A DNA stretch of 64,000 bases from Desulfosporosinus sp. FKB (GCF_002196705.1 NZ_NADJ01000040.1:434001-498000); one strand, 5' to 3'; shown: positions 27,977 through 38,353, numbered from the stretch's first letter. Notes: generated by a model from the letters alone, not told the origin. Translations and numbers: made by a program.

Positions 27977-28573
27977 ATGAACTCATTTGACCTTCATGGA
28001 TACCATCTGTTAAACCAATTTGCCGGCCATCACGCAATACTTGATACGATGTTTTCTTTTTTCGCCCAATACTCGCTTGAGCTGTATATCGTGCTCTTTA
28101 TTATCGCCTGGTTTTCCATGCCAAAATCCGAAATTAAACAACGGCATGCCCTTCTTATTATGGGCCTCTCCGGTGTCTTAGGACTCATCATGAACGTCCT
28201 GATATCACACGTTTACTTCCGTCCGCGCCCTTTTACGGTGCTTCAGAAAGGGACGTTTACTCAGCTTATTCCCCATAGTGCAGACGCGTCCTTTCCAAGT
28301 GATCATACCACCGGAAGCTTTGGATTTGCGGCCGCGTCCTGGGGAAAGGCACCCCGATGGATTACAACCAGCTTTACTATTTTAGCCATACTCAACGCGG
28401 TTGGCCGCGTGTATGTCGGAGTGCATTGGCCAACCGATGTCATTGCCGGAATGATTATCGGTACGCTCTGCAGCCGATTGCTTTGGAAATTTAGTTCATT
28501 CTTTCAACCAATCACCGATTTTGGGCTGCGCTTATTCCATTACGGAGCAGTTGAACGAAATGCTCTCAAGTAG
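27977..28573 (+). CDS. PAP2 phosphatase, BcrC-like undecaprenyl-diphosphatase
   Basis: A 198-residue membrane phosphatase with the three PAP2 signature blocks: YFRPRPF (the KxxxxxxRP position has no obvious Lys), PSDHTTGS with catalytic His, and RVYVGVHWPTDVIAG with the second His and Asp. About five membrane helices. BcrC enzymes dephosphorylate undecaprenyl diphosphate outside the membrane and give bacitracin tolerance. It lies 158 bases after the Bcr-like ABC genes with its own AAGGAGG. Alternative: a phosphatidylglycerophosphate-type phosphatase. Confidence 0.85.
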   Translation: MNSFDLHGYHLLNQFAGHHAILDTMFSFFAQYSLELYIVLFIIAWFSMPKSEIKQRHALLIMGLSGVLGLIMNVLISHVYFRPRPFTVLQKGTFTQLIPHSADASFPSDHTTGSFGFAAASWGKAPRWITTSFTILAILNAVGRVYVGVHWPTDVIAGMIIGTLCSRLLWKFSSFFQPITDFGLRLFHYGAVERNALK

Positions 28574-28623
28574 CGGATGAACTATAAGATGAGCTATATG
28601 TAGAAAAGCAATATGGAAATTCA

Positions 28624-28673
28624 AACTATAAAGCCCCTGATGCCGTTCATTATGCATTAGGGGCTTTATAGTT
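28624..28673 (+). terminator. Terminator between PAP2 gene and ABC-F gene
   Basis: Fifteen-base arms AACTATAAAGCCCCT / AGGGGCTTTATAGTT, with inner GATGC / GCATT pairing. Followed by ATTTTGGTTATTTTT. It can serve both convergent genes. Confidence 0.85.
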
Positions 28674-28726
28674 ATTTTGGTTATTTTTAATAAATTTGAA
28701 CAACCAGACTCCCTCAGAGATAATTG

Positions 28727-30283
28727 CTAAACAATCTTTGTCGTCCACTCTTCTAAATTCCAGACATCCGTCACCCAATCCTCATAAAAATCAGGCTCGT
28801 GGGAAACAAGAACCACTGTTCCGCGATAATTCATAATCGCCTTTTTCAGTTCTGCTTTGGCTTCTACATCCAGATGATTCGTCGGTTCGTCAAGAACCAG
28901 CCAATTCACATCTTTAAGCATTAGCTTACATAACCGTACTTTAGCGTTCTCTCCCCCGCTCAAAACCATCATTTTGCTGGAAATATGCTCGCTGGTTAAA
29001 CCGCACTTAGCTAAAGCACCGCGGACTTCGGCATTAGCCATGCTGGGATACTCATCCCAAACCTCTTCTAAGGCCGTCTTCTCATTCTTGCGGCTCGATT
29101 CCTGCTCGAAATAACCCGGATACAGGTAATCCCCAAGTTCCACAACTCCGGAGATCGGCTCGATAAATCCCAAAAGGGTCTTGAGCAGCGTCGATTTGCC
29201 CAGTCCATTAACCCCGCGAATCGCGACCTTCTGACCGCGCTCCAGCGTCAAATTCAAGGGACGGGTCAAGGGTTCATCATAACCTAACACAATATCTTTG
29301 GCCACGAAAATCATTTTTCCCGGTGCCCGGGCTTCACGAAACTTGAAGGTCGGCTTAATCTTTTCCTTTGGTTTCTCAATCAATTCCATCTTATCCAGCT
29401 GCTTCTGGCGGCTCTTAGCCCGACCTGTCGTGGAGATCCTTGCTTTATTGCGGGCAATAAAATCCTCCAGGCGATCAACTTCCTTCTGCTGTTTATCATA
29501 GGCCTTAAGCTCCTGCTGTTTGCGGGTTTCGGCAAGCTGGACAAATTGCTCATAGTTCCCGGTATAGCGAGTTAAACTGGCATTTTCCACATGATAAATG
29601 ACATTAATCACATCATTTAAGAAAGGAACATCATGAGATACCAGAATAAAGGCATTTTCATAGTTGATCAAATAACGCTTCAGCCACTCAATATGCTCAG
29701 CATCCAGGAAATTTGTCGGCTCATCCAGGATCAGGATAGTAGGGCTCTGAAGCAAAAGCTTCGTCAATAAAACCTTCGTTCTCTGCCCACCGCTTAAATC
29801 AGTGACATCTTTGTCTAAACCGATTTCACCCAATCCTAAACCATTGGCGACTTCTTCGATTTTGGCATCCAGCATATAAAAACCATTGTGTTCCAAAATG
29901 CTTTGGATTTCCCCCACATCATCCAGAAGTTTAGTCATTTCCTCTTCTGAAGCGCTGCCCATACGGTCATATAGGGTCATAATCTCCGCTTCTAAATCAA
30001 ACATCCCTTGAAAAGCTTCTTTAAGGGCATCGCGGATCGTCTTTCCTTTGCTTAGGACCGAATGTTGATCCAAATATCCGACGGTAACCCGGTTTGACCA
30101 TTCGACTTTTCCTTTATCAGGCATCAGCTTCCCGGTAATAATATCCAAAAAGGTAGTTTTTCCTTCTCCGTTAGCCCCCACCAGGCCTACGTGTTCTCCT
30201 TTTAATAAGCGGAAACTTACCTCTTCCAGAATCCTGCGCCCGCCAAAACCATGACTCACGTTTTCTACATTTAAGATACTCAT
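28727..30283 (-). CDS. ABC-F family ATPase, YfmM-like
   Basis: A 518-residue soluble protein with two ABC ATPase domains: Walker A GANGEGKTT and GVNGLGKST, signatures LSGGQRTKVLL and LSGGENAKVRL, Walker B LILDEPTNFLD and [11 protein letters not shown]. They are joined by a charged P-site-type linker (residues about 240-310). No membrane segment. Length and sequence match the Bacillus YfmM type; ABC-F proteins act on the ribosome in translation or antibiotic protection. A small basic protein gene and an Uup-type ABC-F gene precede it. Confidence 0.9.
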   Translation of the reverse strand: MSILNVENVSHGFGGRRILEEVSFRLLKGEHVGLVGANGEGKTTFLDIITGKLMPDKGKVEWSNRVTVGYLDQHSVLSKGKTIRDALKEAFQGMFDLEAEIMTLYDRMGSASEEEMTKLLDDVGEIQSILEHNGFYMLDAKIEEVANGLGLGEIGLDKDVTDLSGGQRTKVLLTKLLLQSPTILILDEPTNFLDAEHIEWLKRYLINYENAFILVSHDVPFLNDVINVIYHVENASLTRYTGNYEQFVQLAETRKQQELKAYDKQQKEVDRLEDFIARNKARISTTGRAKSRQKQLDKMELIEKPKEKIKPTFKFREARAPGKMIFVAKDIVLGYDEPLTRPLNLTLERGQKVAIRGVNGLGKSTLLKTLLGFIEPISGVVELGDYLYPGYFEQESSRKNEKTALEEVWDEYPSMANAEVRGALAKCGLTSEHISSKMMVLSGGENAKVRLCKLMLKDVNWLVLDEPTNHLDVEAKAELKKAIMNYRGTVVLVSHEPDFYEDWVTDVWNLEEWTTKIV

Positions 30284-30301
30284 TGACCCTTACTTCTCTC
30301 C

Positions 30302-30457
30302 TTACTTATCAAACATGCCTCCGACTTTGCGTCGTTTAATGCCTTTGCGCGTTTCACCAATCTTTTGAGTTGACTTAACGGGGCCTCCCTGCTGCGAACT
30401 CTTCAGTTTTTTAGCGGCAAGAATCTTCTTCATCTGTTCAATTGTCTTATCATCCAT
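30302..30457 (-). CDS. Tiny basic protein between two ABC-F genes
   Basis: A 51-residue Lys/Arg-rich protein (ending KGIKRRKVGGMFDK), predicted pI very high, no hydrophobic stretch. The start at 30457 has AGGAG eight bases upstream; a longer form to 30517 lacks a ribosome site. It sits tightly between uup and the YfmM-like gene (18 bases before the latter's start). Basicity and context suggest RNA or ribosome binding; this is inference. Confidence 0.6.
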   Translation of the reverse strand: MDDKTIEQMKKILAAKKLKSSQQGGPVKSTQKIGETRKGIKRRKVGGMFDK

Positions 30458-30520
30458 TAATTTATCTCCTATCGATCTAATTTGCCTCTTTGCTCTATCT
30501 GATTTTTCTTTGTCCATTCA

Positions 30521-32524
30521 TCAGTTCTTTACTTTGCTCTGAGCAATTTTCTCAGCCAACTCATTTAAATAGGTCCAGCGCTCAATCAGTTCATTGAGCT
30601 TGCCTTCCAACTCCTGCTGAGCCTTCGCTAACTCATTTAGTGTTCCAAAATCACTGCCCGCCTCATTCATCTTTTGCAGATTAATTTGCAATTCCTCTTC
30701 AACCTGAGCGATGTGCTCATCGATTTGAGCAAATTCCTGCTGCTCCTTAAAGGTCATTTTCAGAGGACGTTCTTTTCTCCCTTCACCCGTTTGGCTATCC
30801 CCTTGACCTCCTGCACCAGTACTTATGCCGGAAGACTTCGCGGAACTATTCCCGGTCTTGTTCGAATTGGCGATCGCCGCTCGTAAGGCCGCTTGCCGGG
30901 CCTCCTGAACTCCTTCCTGAACTGCAGCGTAGAGCTGCTCCCGATAATCCGAATAGTTTCCCACATATTGTCGAATCAAGCCTTCTCCCTCAAAGGAGAA
31001 AATCTTCTCCGCCATCCGATCGAGAAAATAGCGGTCATGGGAAACAGCAACAACAGCGCCCGGAAAATCATCGAGATAATTCTCCAGGACCGTCAAGGTC
31101 TGAATATCCAGATCATTGGTAGGTTCGTCCAAGAGAAGGACATTCGGAGCTCCCATTAAAACTTTTAAGAGATAAAGTCTGCGTTTTTCTCCCCCGGAAA
31201 GCTTACGAATGGGAGTCCACTGGGATGATGGCGGAAAGAGAAACCTCTCCAACATTTGCGAGGCCGTCAAAAACCCGCCATCCCCGGTCGGAATCACCTC
31301 TGCTACAGCTTTGATTTCCTCAATCACACGCCATTCCGGATTTAAAGTCGCATTTTCCTGAGCGAAGTACCCGATTTTGACCGTTGAACCCACATCAATA
31401 ACGCCCTGATCCGGGCTTATACGACCCGCCAACATGTTCAGCAGTGTTGATTTTCCGCTCCCATTCGGACCAATAATACCTATCCGGTCATTGCGCAGCA
31501 AAACATAATTAAAATCTTTAATGACAGTCCCCCGGGTCGGAAACCCCTTTTCCACCGCCTGACATTCGAGGACTTTTTTACCCAAGCGAGAAGCCCCGGC
31601 AGTGATTTCCAAGCGATCGTTGTTTTCTGAAGGTTTTTCAGCCTGAAGCTTTTCAAAACGTTCGATCCTGGCCTTTTGCTTCGTCGAGCGAGCCTGAGCC
31701 CCTCGGCGCATCCAGGCCAGTTCATTGCGCAAGAGGTTTTGGCGTTTTTTCTCGCTGGCCTCTGCCTGTTCCTCCCGTTCCACTTTTAACTCCAGAAAAC
31801 GGCTGTAATTTCCGGGATAAGGATACATCCTGCCTTGATCCAATTCCAAAATGCGCCCTACGACACGATCAAGAAAATAGCGATCATGTGTAATCATGAC
31901 TAAGGCACCTTTGCGTTTATTCAAATATTGTTCCAGCCAATCCACCGTATCATTGTCAATATGGTTGGTGGGTTCATCCAAAACTAAAATATCCGCCGGA
32001 TTGATCAGGGCACGGGCCAAGGCGACACGCTTTCGTTGTCCCCCGGACAATGTTCCCACAACCAAATCAAACTTGGTAATCCCTAATTTCGTAAGAATTG
32101 TTTTCGCTTCATTTTCCAGCTGCCAGGCATCCAGCTCGTCCATCCGTTGACCGAGGGCTATTACCTCTTGCTGAAGCTTGGAATCCTCCGGCTGGTCATT
32201 TAATCGTTCCAGAGCGCTTTCATACTCGCGCAGCAATTTCATAACAGGGGAATTTCCGCGAAAAACCTGTTGTAAAACTGTGGCCTGATCGTCAAACTCA
32301 GGATTTTGCGGCAGGAACTCCAGCTTGACGTTATTGCCCATAGTAATACTGCCTTGATCAGGCGGCTCAACCCCCGCCAGAATTTTAAGCAGAGTCGACT
32401 TACCCGTTCCATTTACCCCAATGATCCCGATCTTTTCCCCTTCATCAATGCCAAAGGAAAGATCCTGAAAAAGGATCTTATCACTATAACTCTTTGTCAG
32501 ATTTTCAACAGTCATGATATTCAT
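30521..32524 (-). CDS. uup: ABC-F family ATPase Uup
   Basis: A 667-residue protein with two ABC domains (Walker [10 protein letters not shown] and GPNGSGKST; signatures [11 protein letters not shown] and [11 protein letters not shown]; Walker [12 protein letters not shown] and [11 protein letters not shown]), an inter-domain linker, and the C-terminal coiled coil that defines Uup (about residues 590-665). A Ser/Gly-rich low-complexity linker (about 555-585) precedes the coiled coil. Uup is linked to ribosome function and branched DNA intermediates. It is first in the uup-small protein-YfmM group. Confidence 0.9.
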   Translation of the reverse strand: MNIMTVENLTKSYSDKILFQDLSFGIDEGEKIGIIGVNGTGKSTLLKILAGVEPPDQGSITMGNNVKLEFLPQNPEFDDQATVLQQVFRGNSPVMKLLREYESALERLNDQPEDSKLQQEVIALGQRMDELDAWQLENEAKTILTKLGITKFDLVVGTLSGGQRKRVALARALINPADILVLDEPTNHIDNDTVDWLEQYLNKRKGALVMITHDRYFLDRVVGRILELDQGRMYPYPGNYSRFLELKVEREEQAEASEKKRQNLLRNELAWMRRGAQARSTKQKARIERFEKLQAEKPSENNDRLEITAGASRLGKKVLECQAVEKGFPTRGTVIKDFNYVLLRNDRIGIIGPNGSGKSTLLNMLAGRISPDQGVIDVGSTVKIGYFAQENATLNPEWRVIEEIKAVAEVIPTGDGGFLTASQMLERFLFPPSSQWTPIRKLSGGEKRRLYLLKVLMGAPNVLLLDEPTNDLDIQTLTVLENYLDDFPGAVVAVSHDRYFLDRMAEKIFSFEGEGLIRQYVGNYSDYREQLYAAVQEGVQEARQAALRAAIANSNKTGNSSAKSSGISTGAGGQGDSQTGEGRKERPLKMTFKEQQEFAQIDEHIAQVEEELQINLQKMNEAGSDFGTLNELAKAQQELEGKLNELIERWTYLNELAEKIAQSKVKN

Positions 32525-32581
32525 ATTCGTTCCTCCAAATATCTCATTATATCATGCTTTCCGTCAGGATTCCCGCACAAA

Positions 32582-32626
32582 AGTCCCATAACGATGTCGC
32601 CGCCTTAGGACATTCGCTATGGGACT
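32582..32626 (-). terminator. Terminator-like hairpin after the cysteine desulfidase-type gene
   Basis: AGTCCCATA / TATGGGACT arms with an inner GATGTC / GACAT pair. On the minus strand TTTTG follows. It lies about 105 bases past the stop of the upstream gene and just before uup. Confidence 0.6.
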
Positions 32627-32731
32627 CACTCTTTAGGTTTCTTTACGTTTCTTGAGCTTATTTAAAGTAGTTACTTAACAAGAAAGATTAACTAAAAGAT
32701 TTGATTAAAAAGTTTATTAAAAATTTAAAAG

Positions 32732-34015
32732 TCAACCAACTTTCTTATTAACCATGATATCAAGAATAATCCGATCCACTTCTTTGGTGCCTTGAGTCGC
32801 GAGGCGGCCAAGGTTAGCTATAGTTTGTTCGGCTGTCTGCTCAATAATGCCGTCGGTGGACTGAATGGCAAGCCCCTCCATCGCCATGATCGCGGACTGC
32901 ACCGCAGTGCTCGTGCAGGTTGACAATTTCAGAGCACATCCGGCCTTTGCTCCATCACAAAACATCCCGGCCACATTACCCTGCATATTCTGGATAGCCC
33001 TTTGAATTTCATTCTTACCGCCGCCAAGCAAATAGGTAATACCGCAGCTGGCACCGGTACCCGACGCTGTTGCTCCGCAAAGGGCCGAAAGACGGCCGAT
33101 TTTAGTCTTGATATAGATGGCGATGAGATTGCTTAGAGCCACGGCCCGTATTAATTGATCCTCGGCAGAACCTAATTTTTCCCCCACAGCCACAACAGGT
33201 AAGGTAGCTGAAATCCCTTGATTTCCGCTGCCTGAGTTACCCATGACAGGCAGGGGGCACCCCGACATTCTGGCATCAGAAGCACCAGCCGTTAAAGCCA
33301 TAGCCTGGGTGATCAAATCATCCGCAAATAAGCCTTTACGGATATTCTCCTTGATCGTTTTGCCAACTTGTAAGCCATACTCATTGAATAACCCTTCTAA
33401 ACCAATGGTTTTATTCAACTCTATCGCCTTCTTGATAATCGTCAAATCCTTAGAGTTTACTGCCTGCACAAAGTCCCAGATCGAGTCAAGAGATAAAAAG
33501 GAATACTCCGTCTCCTCGTTGTCATCCTTCTCCTCCTCAGGCAAAGTATTAAGAAGCGTTTGGCCATCGACTTGGATAAGAACAACACGGGTATGCTCAT
33601 CAGCAACAACAACTCTGGCAAACGATTCAGGCGTCGCTAAAATCACTTCAATATATAGCTTCTTTGAGGTCTCTGCAACCTCGACAGTGACTCTTTCTTC
33701 CCTAATCATGGCCTTAGCCTTCTCAATATCGAGTGAACTCAGACCTTCCAGAACTTCCAACCCTTTAGTACAGTCTCCCGCGATTACTCCCAAAGCAGCA
33801 GCTAAATTAACGCCGCTGTTCTTTGTCCCGGGAATAGTGACAGACATTGCATTCTTAATAACGTTAGCACTTGCAAATACGTTTACGGACGTAACCTCTC
33901 CTCTGACATACGTCTTAGCTAAAGCGGCGGTGTAGGCAATGGCCATAGGCTCAGTACATCCTAAAGTAACGACAAGTTCCTTCTCCAGAAGCCCTAAAAA
34001 TTCAACATCATTCAC
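32732..34015 (-). CDS. UPF0597 / L-cysteine desulfidase family protein
   Basis: A 427-residue cytosolic protein of the CdsB/CyuA (YhaM) family, related to the alpha domain of iron-sulfur L-serine dehydratases. The key cysteine in GCTEP is Cys20. Cluster-type cysteines are in ALCGATASGTGASCGITYLL and FCDGAKAGCALKLSTC. Members split L-cysteine to sulfide, ammonia and pyruvate. An acidic insert (EEEKDDNEETE, near residue 160) is unusual. It stands alone, divergent from a thiamine-binding-type gene. Confidence 0.88.
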   Translation of the reverse strand: MNDVEFLGLLEKELVVTLGCTEPMAIAYTAALAKTYVRGEVTSVNVFASANVIKNAMSVTIPGTKNSGVNLAAALGVIAGDCTKGLEVLEGLSSLDIEKAKAMIREERVTVEVAETSKKLYIEVILATPESFARVVVADEHTRVVLIQVDGQTLLNTLPEEEKDDNEETEYSFLSLDSIWDFVQAVNSKDLTIIKKAIELNKTIGLEGLFNEYGLQVGKTIKENIRKGLFADDLITQAMALTAGASDARMSGCPLPVMGNSGSGNQGISATLPVVAVGEKLGSAEDQLIRAVALSNLIAIYIKTKIGRLSALCGATASGTGASCGITYLLGGGKNEIQRAIQNMQGNVAGMFCDGAKAGCALKLSTCTSTAVQSAIMAMEGLAIQSTDGIIEQTAEQTIANLGRLATQGTKEVDRIILDIMVNKKVG

Positions 34016-34231
34016 TAATTATCCCTACTTTCTCAGCTAAACTAAGGGTATTTTAATCTATTCTTCCCGATTAGAGAAAACTCCTTTATTTACTATTTAT
34101 AGTATAGCTGATTTTTACTTTGTTTAAAACGAGAATACGAACCAACAAAAACAATAATAGATTCATTGAACTTGGGAAGGCTATTTTAGGATCAAAAAAA
34201 TCTTGAGTAAGTTAAAGGAGGGTTACCGCTT

Positions 34232-34468
34232 ATGTTATGTGCCGAAGTATCTGTATATCCGCAAAAAACGAATAGTTCCAGCGATGTCATCAACAAATCA
34301 ATTAGCTCTCTGTCCAACGAAAATATCAAGTACGAAGTTGGTTCACTCAGTACTCACATCGACGGAAATGACGAACAAGTATGGAATGGCATCAAGAAAG
34401 TTTTTGAAGCTGCCAAAACCTCCGGAGAAGTCAGCATGGTCGTAACTATTTCCAACTCAACTCATTAA
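34232..34468 (+). CDS. YkoF/MTH1187-type thiamine-binding-like protein
   Basis: A 78-residue single-domain protein of the ferredoxin-like YkoF/MTH1187 family (MLCAEVSVYPQ, IKYEVGSLSTHIDG, VWNGIKKVFEAAK, EVSMVVTISN). Relatives bind thiamine or hydroxymethylpyrimidine. The start has AAAGGAGGG ten bases upstream; another open frame here is out of register. No thiamine genes or TPP riboswitch are close by. Biochemical role unproven. Confidence 0.8.
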   Translation: MLCAEVSVYPQKTNSSSDVINKSISSLSNENIKYEVGSLSTHIDGNDEQVWNGIKKVFEAAKTSGEVSMVVTISNSTH

Positions 34469-34506
34469 AAATCCCCAAAGAGAACCGCAATTGCGCAAAT
34501 AACCTA

Positions 34507-34549
34507 AGAATCCTCTGGAAGCCTCTCACCAAGGCATCCAGGGGATTCT
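34507..34549. terminator. Hairpin between convergent genes
   Basis: AGAATCCTCTGGAAGCC / GGCATCCAGGGGATTCT, 17-base arms with two mismatches and a nine-base loop. No strong U-run on either side, but it sits exactly between the two gene ends. Confidence 0.5.
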
Positions 34550-34582
34550 CAGGTTTCAGAATCATGCTGAGATTAAAAATAA

Positions 34583-35950
34583 TTAACCAAAAATTGCATT
34601 AATGATTAGTAATTCAACGAGTCCAACAGCCCAGAAAATAGTCGTGGTCACTGACCATATTCTAATTTGTTCCTTGGCATCTTGTATACCCAGCATACGG
34701 TTTACAACCCAGTAGTAACTGTCATTAAAATAAGAGAAAATCAGAGAACCCATTGCGCAAGCCATAGCAGCAAATACCGGATTGACATCTAAAGTCGCGA
34801 TAATAGGAGCAGTGATCGAAGCTGCAGTAATCATAGCAACAGTACCGCTGCCCTGAATGAGCCTAACCAGAGAGGCAATGACGAAGGGCAATAAGATAGC
34901 CGGAAGTGAAGTGTGGGCGATCAGCTTAGCAATATAATCTCCTGCTCCGCTGTTTCGCAGGACCATTCCCAGTGCTCCGCCACCGCCGGTAACCAGAATA
35001 ATAATACCGGCCGATTTAACACCTTGTTCCATTTTCAAAATAGTTTCTTGGCGAGACATTTTATTGGTAAGGCCATAGATAGCTGTCAATAATCCTATGC
35101 CAACAGCAATAACGGGCGCACCCAGAAAATTGATCACGACAGCAATACTTCCTGTTAACTTAGCTGCCGTGGCCACCGTACTGAACAAGATTAAAATAAT
35201 GGGAACAATAATCGGAGCAAAGGCCATAAACGCTGACGGCAAATTGTCATCGTTCTCTAAATTAAAGTTATGTACCGGTTCTTGATAAGCAGGTCTCTCC
35301 CAACTCTCCCCGTCCTCAGAGGGCACCTGATATATTTTCTTACCAATCCAGCGAGCATAAATAATGGCAGCAATCGTCATAGGAATAGAAAAAACAATTC
35401 CCCATAAAATCATACTTCCCACATTAATTTTAAAGAGTCCGGCAACACCCACAGGCCCAGGAGTCGGCGGGATTAAGGAGTGGGTAATAACCAATCCTGA
35501 AGCCAAAGCTACACCGAGTGTGATCACTGATTTTTTAGTTTTCCGGGAAATTGCCTTAGCCAGAGGCGAGAGGATGACGAATCCAGAATCACAAAAAATA
35601 GGGATGGAGACTAAAAATCCGGTAATTGCCAGGGCAATTTCTTCTCTGCCCTTGCCCAATCGTTTGACAAACGTTTGAGCCATTTTTTCGGCGGCTCCGG
35701 AGGCCTCAAACAGTTCACCCATCATGACCCCAAAACCAATAATGATTCCAATGCTGCCAAGGGTGCTGCCGAAACCACTGGTAATAGCATCGATAACTTT
35801 GTTCGGCGGCATCCCCCCGATAATACCTGTTGCTGCCGCTGCAATAATAAGAGCAGGGAAAGCATGAATCTTGGTTTTTAAGATCAGAAAAACTAAAACA
35901 ATAATTCCAATAACCAGTCCGATGATCATCTGACTTCCCGCAACTTGCAT
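34583..35950 (-). CDS. GntP family permease, probable acid-sugar importer
   Basis: A 455-residue transporter with about twelve to fourteen helices, of the gluconate permease (GntP) family. Typical segments: FGSTLGSIGIIIGFGVMMGELFE, LVSIPIFCDSGFVILSPLAKA, THSLIPPTPGPVGVAGLF and FSYFNDSYYWVVNRMLG. It closes the operon regulator-kinase-dehydrogenase-permease, so its likely substrate is a four-carbon acid sugar such as D-threonate or D-erythronate rather than gluconate. Confidence 0.9.
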   Translation of the reverse strand: MQVAGSQMIIGLVIGIIVLVFLILKTKIHAFPALIIAAAATGIIGGMPPNKVIDAITSGFGSTLGSIGIIIGFGVMMGELFEASGAAEKMAQTFVKRLGKGREEIALAITGFLVSIPIFCDSGFVILSPLAKAISRKTKKSVITLGVALASGLVITHSLIPPTPGPVGVAGLFKINVGSMILWGIVFSIPMTIAAIIYARWIGKKIYQVPSEDGESWERPAYQEPVHNFNLENDDNLPSAFMAFAPIIVPIILILFSTVATAAKLTGSIAVVINFLGAPVIAVGIGLLTAIYGLTNKMSRQETILKMEQGVKSAGIIILVTGGGGALGMVLRNSGAGDYIAKLIAHTSLPAILLPFVIASLVRLIQGSGTVAMITAASITAPIIATLDVNPVFAAMACAMGSLIFSYFNDSYYWVVNRMLGIQDAKEQIRIWSVTTTIFWAVGLVELLIINAIFG

Positions 35951-35997
35951 ACCCTTTTCCTCCTCAATAATTGTTTATCTAATATCAGTGAACTCGT

Positions 35998-37002
35998 TCA
36001 GCGGATACTATTGAAGCTAGGCGCATAATCTGCCGCCAGACGAATGGCTTCAACCATGCTGACCTGACTGACCTTTCCTGTACCGGCGATATCAAAAGCA
36101 GTACCATGATCCACGGAAGTTCGAACAAAAGGCATGTTATTTGTCACCGAAATTGTCCGTTCAAAATCGACCATCTTAGTGGCAATATGCCCTTGATCAT
36201 GATAAAGGGAAAGAACCGCATCAAATCTTCCCAGTAAGCCAAAATGAAACACCGAGTCGGCAGGAACCGGGCCAACCACATTAATACCCTTAGCCTGGGC
36301 CTCTTCAATGGCCGGGGCTATCTCTCTCACCTCTTCATCCCCAAAAAGGCCATGTTCGCCGCTATGGGGATTTAAACCGGCAACCGCGATTTTAGGATTT
36401 TTAAGACCCAAAACACGAAGAGCTTCAACACATCGTTCAATAAACTCGAAAACACTTTCTTTAGTTATCAGTTCGCAGGCTCTCTTGAGAGAAACATGCC
36501 TGGTTAAAAAGAAAACGCGCAGATTATGGACCTGAAACATGGTTAAAGGATTTTTGGTCCTGGTTAAATCCTCCAATATTTCCGTATGGCCAATGTAAGG
36601 TATTCCTCCGGCTTTTAAGGATTCCTTATTGATTGGAGTCGTAGCAATAGCCTCAACCTTATTTTCCAAGGCCAAGTCTGTAGCGGCCTTAATATATTGG
36701 AAGGCAGCTTTGCCGGCTGGAGCTTGAACTTTCCCTAATTCCAACTGGTCGATATCGATATTTTTGAGATCAATCAAGTCAAGAGTTCCTTTAACAAATT
36801 TCCCTTGCTCCGGTTCTTCGACAGTATTGATTTCCAGGAAGATCTCACAGATTCTCATAGCTTGTTCGAGGGTTTTTCGTTCTCCAATAACAATGGGCCG
36901 GGCATACTCATAGACATGCTCATCATTCAAGGCCTTGACGATTATTTCCGGTCCCACTCCGGCGGGATCTCCCATCGGTATTCCAATTAACGGCTTCATC
37001 AT
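35998..37002 (-). CDS. pdxA2: 4-phosphoerythronate/threonate dehydrogenase, PdxA2
   Basis: A 334-residue NAD-dependent dehydrogenase of the PdxA family ([19 protein letters not shown] at the start; metal-binding His in [23 protein letters not shown] and [15 protein letters not shown]). Paired with a DUF1537 kinase it belongs to the PdxA2 branch, which oxidises and decarboxylates the 4-phosphate of threonate or erythronate to dihydroxyacetone phosphate, rather than pyridoxine synthesis. The ATG at 37002 (or 36999) best fits the GGAG site; 37011 is too close to it. Confidence 0.88.
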   Translation of the reverse strand: MMKPLIGIPMGDPAGVGPEIIVKALNDEHVYEYARPIVIGERKTLEQAMRICEIFLEINTVEEPEQGKFVKGTLDLIDLKNIDIDQLELGKVQAPAGKAAFQYIKAATDLALENKVEAIATTPINKESLKAGGIPYIGHTEILEDLTRTKNPLTMFQVHNLRVFFLTRHVSLKRACELITKESVFEFIERCVEALRVLGLKNPKIAVAGLNPHSGEHGLFGDEEVREIAPAIEEAQAKGINVVGPVPADSVFHFGLLGRFDAVLSLYHDQGHIATKMVDFERTISVTNNMPFVRTSVDHGTAFDIAGTGKVSQVSMVEAIRLAADYAPSFNSIR

Positions 37003-37021
37003 TTGCTCCATCTCCAGTTAG

Positions 37022-38353
37022 TTATTTTTCCGGGTTCAAGTAGTATTCATTGGATACTTTGGTCAAGAGATAATCAACACATTTGCAAATAGCATTGTTT
37101 TCTCCTACCAAACCGCCTTTAGTAATAATCGGGGTATTGTCATAGTTTCCTTTACTAATTCTGCCATAAACCGCTAAAGGAATAACCTCGTCTTTAACTT
37201 CTATGCCCTTGGCCTCCAATTCTTTGCAAACTGCAACCGTAACATCACCTCCACTGGTATACAGCCCGCCTATAGCTGAATGACTTTCAGCTAAAACTTT
37301 GCTTGTTATCTTAGCTAAACCATTGCAGATTTTTTGAGACACCTCATCTTCAGTTATTTGGAGTTCCTGGGCAATAATTTTCAGGTCCAGGATTTCTTCC
37401 TCAAAGCCGCCGGAAACGACTCCAATCACATTGTAATTATGAATTTCTTTAATCAGATTTTCGGCCACCCGGTCAATCTCTGCCGCAGAGGTTTGGTCAT
37501 TAAGAAGTTTTGGGGCGGCAACATCGACCAACAAAGCCGGATGGTTTAGCTTAAATTCCTCCAGCTGTACTCGGGTCAGCTCGGTTATACTGCCAATGGT
37601 CAGCATCACTTTTTGTCCGGGTCCTAATTTAGGCTGTCCCAAAAGTTGAAGAGCTAAAGCGGCGGAAAAAGGTCCGGGATCTACAGCGACAGTCTTAAGC
37701 TTAGACTCCCGAACTGCCCTGGCTATATTAGAAATATCCTCATCGGTAGTTGCATCTACCACAATGACTTTTTGACCCATTTGCTTTTCTTTGAGAAGTG
37801 CATCTTTAATGGCCTCGACGCCGCGCAGAGTTTTAGCTAAATCTATGAATCCGACGTTTTCTCTCAATTGACATTTAATTAAATCTACAATCTGAGAGGT
37901 ATGAACGGGTGATTTGGGATCTCTGGCTACGCCTGTTTTTTCCAAGGGGACAGAATTTACCATCAGGTAACCGCCGATGCTTACCCGTCCGGAACCAGGA
38001 AAAGCCGGAACCACTACGGCAATGGTTTCGTCAGGCAAATTGTCCAAAACTGCGGCAATTTCCGCACCAATGTTGCCGCGCAGAGTACTATCGATGCGCT
38101 TGCAAAACAACCCAACGTCTGTTCCTGTATCCTGAAAAAACCGAACCGCTTCTTTGACTCTCTCGTAGGCAGTATCTTCATCAACGCCTCTGCTGTCGGT
38201 ATTAATGGAAATGACATTCAAACCTGCATTCTCTTGTTCATCGTATTGATGCAAATCCAAAAAAGTTGCAGTCTTAAAACCTTGTCTGGCCAGCAGGACA
38301 CCCGTTGCGTTAGCTCCTGTTAAATCATCGGCGATAATAACAACCTTTGGCAT
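37022..38353 (-). CDS. Four-carbon acid sugar kinase, DUF1537 family (DtnK-like)
   Basis: A 443-residue two-domain kinase of the DUF1537 family. The N-terminal substrate-binding domain begins IIADDLTGANATGVLLARQGF and contains INTDSRG and KRIDSTLRGNIGAE. The C-terminal ATP-binding domain contains VSGGFEEE and GGLYTSGGDVTVAVCKELE. Established members phosphorylate D-threonate, D-erythronate or related acids. The start at 38353 has GGAG nine bases upstream. The next gene, pdxA2, begins about 20 bases after the stop. Confidence 0.9.
   Translation of the reverse strand: MPKVVIIADDLTGANATGVLLARQGFKTATFLDLHQYDEQENAGLNVISINTDSRGVDEDTAYERVKEAVRFFQDTGTDVGLFCKRIDSTLRGNIGAEIAAVLDNLPDETIAVVVPAFPGSGRVSIGGYLMVNSVPLEKTGVARDPKSPVHTSQIVDLIKCQLRENVGFIDLAKTLRGVEAIKDALLKEKQMGQKVIVVDATTDEDISNIARAVRESKLKTVAVDPGPFSAALALQLLGQPKLGPGQKVMLTIGSITELTRVQLEEFKLNHPALLVDVAAPKLLNDQTSAAEIDRVAENLIKEIHNYNVIGVVSGGFEEEILDLKIIAQELQITEDEVSQKICNGLAKITSKVLAESHSAIGGLYTSGGDVTVAVCKELEAKGIEVKDEVIPLAVYGRISKGNYDNTPIITKGGLVGENNAICKCVDYLLTKVSNEYYLNPEK

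Noticed and set aside
34203-34445. 80-codon frame overlapping the thiamine-binding-type gene
   Set aside because: It is out of register with the well-supported 34232-34468 gene and looks like no protein family.
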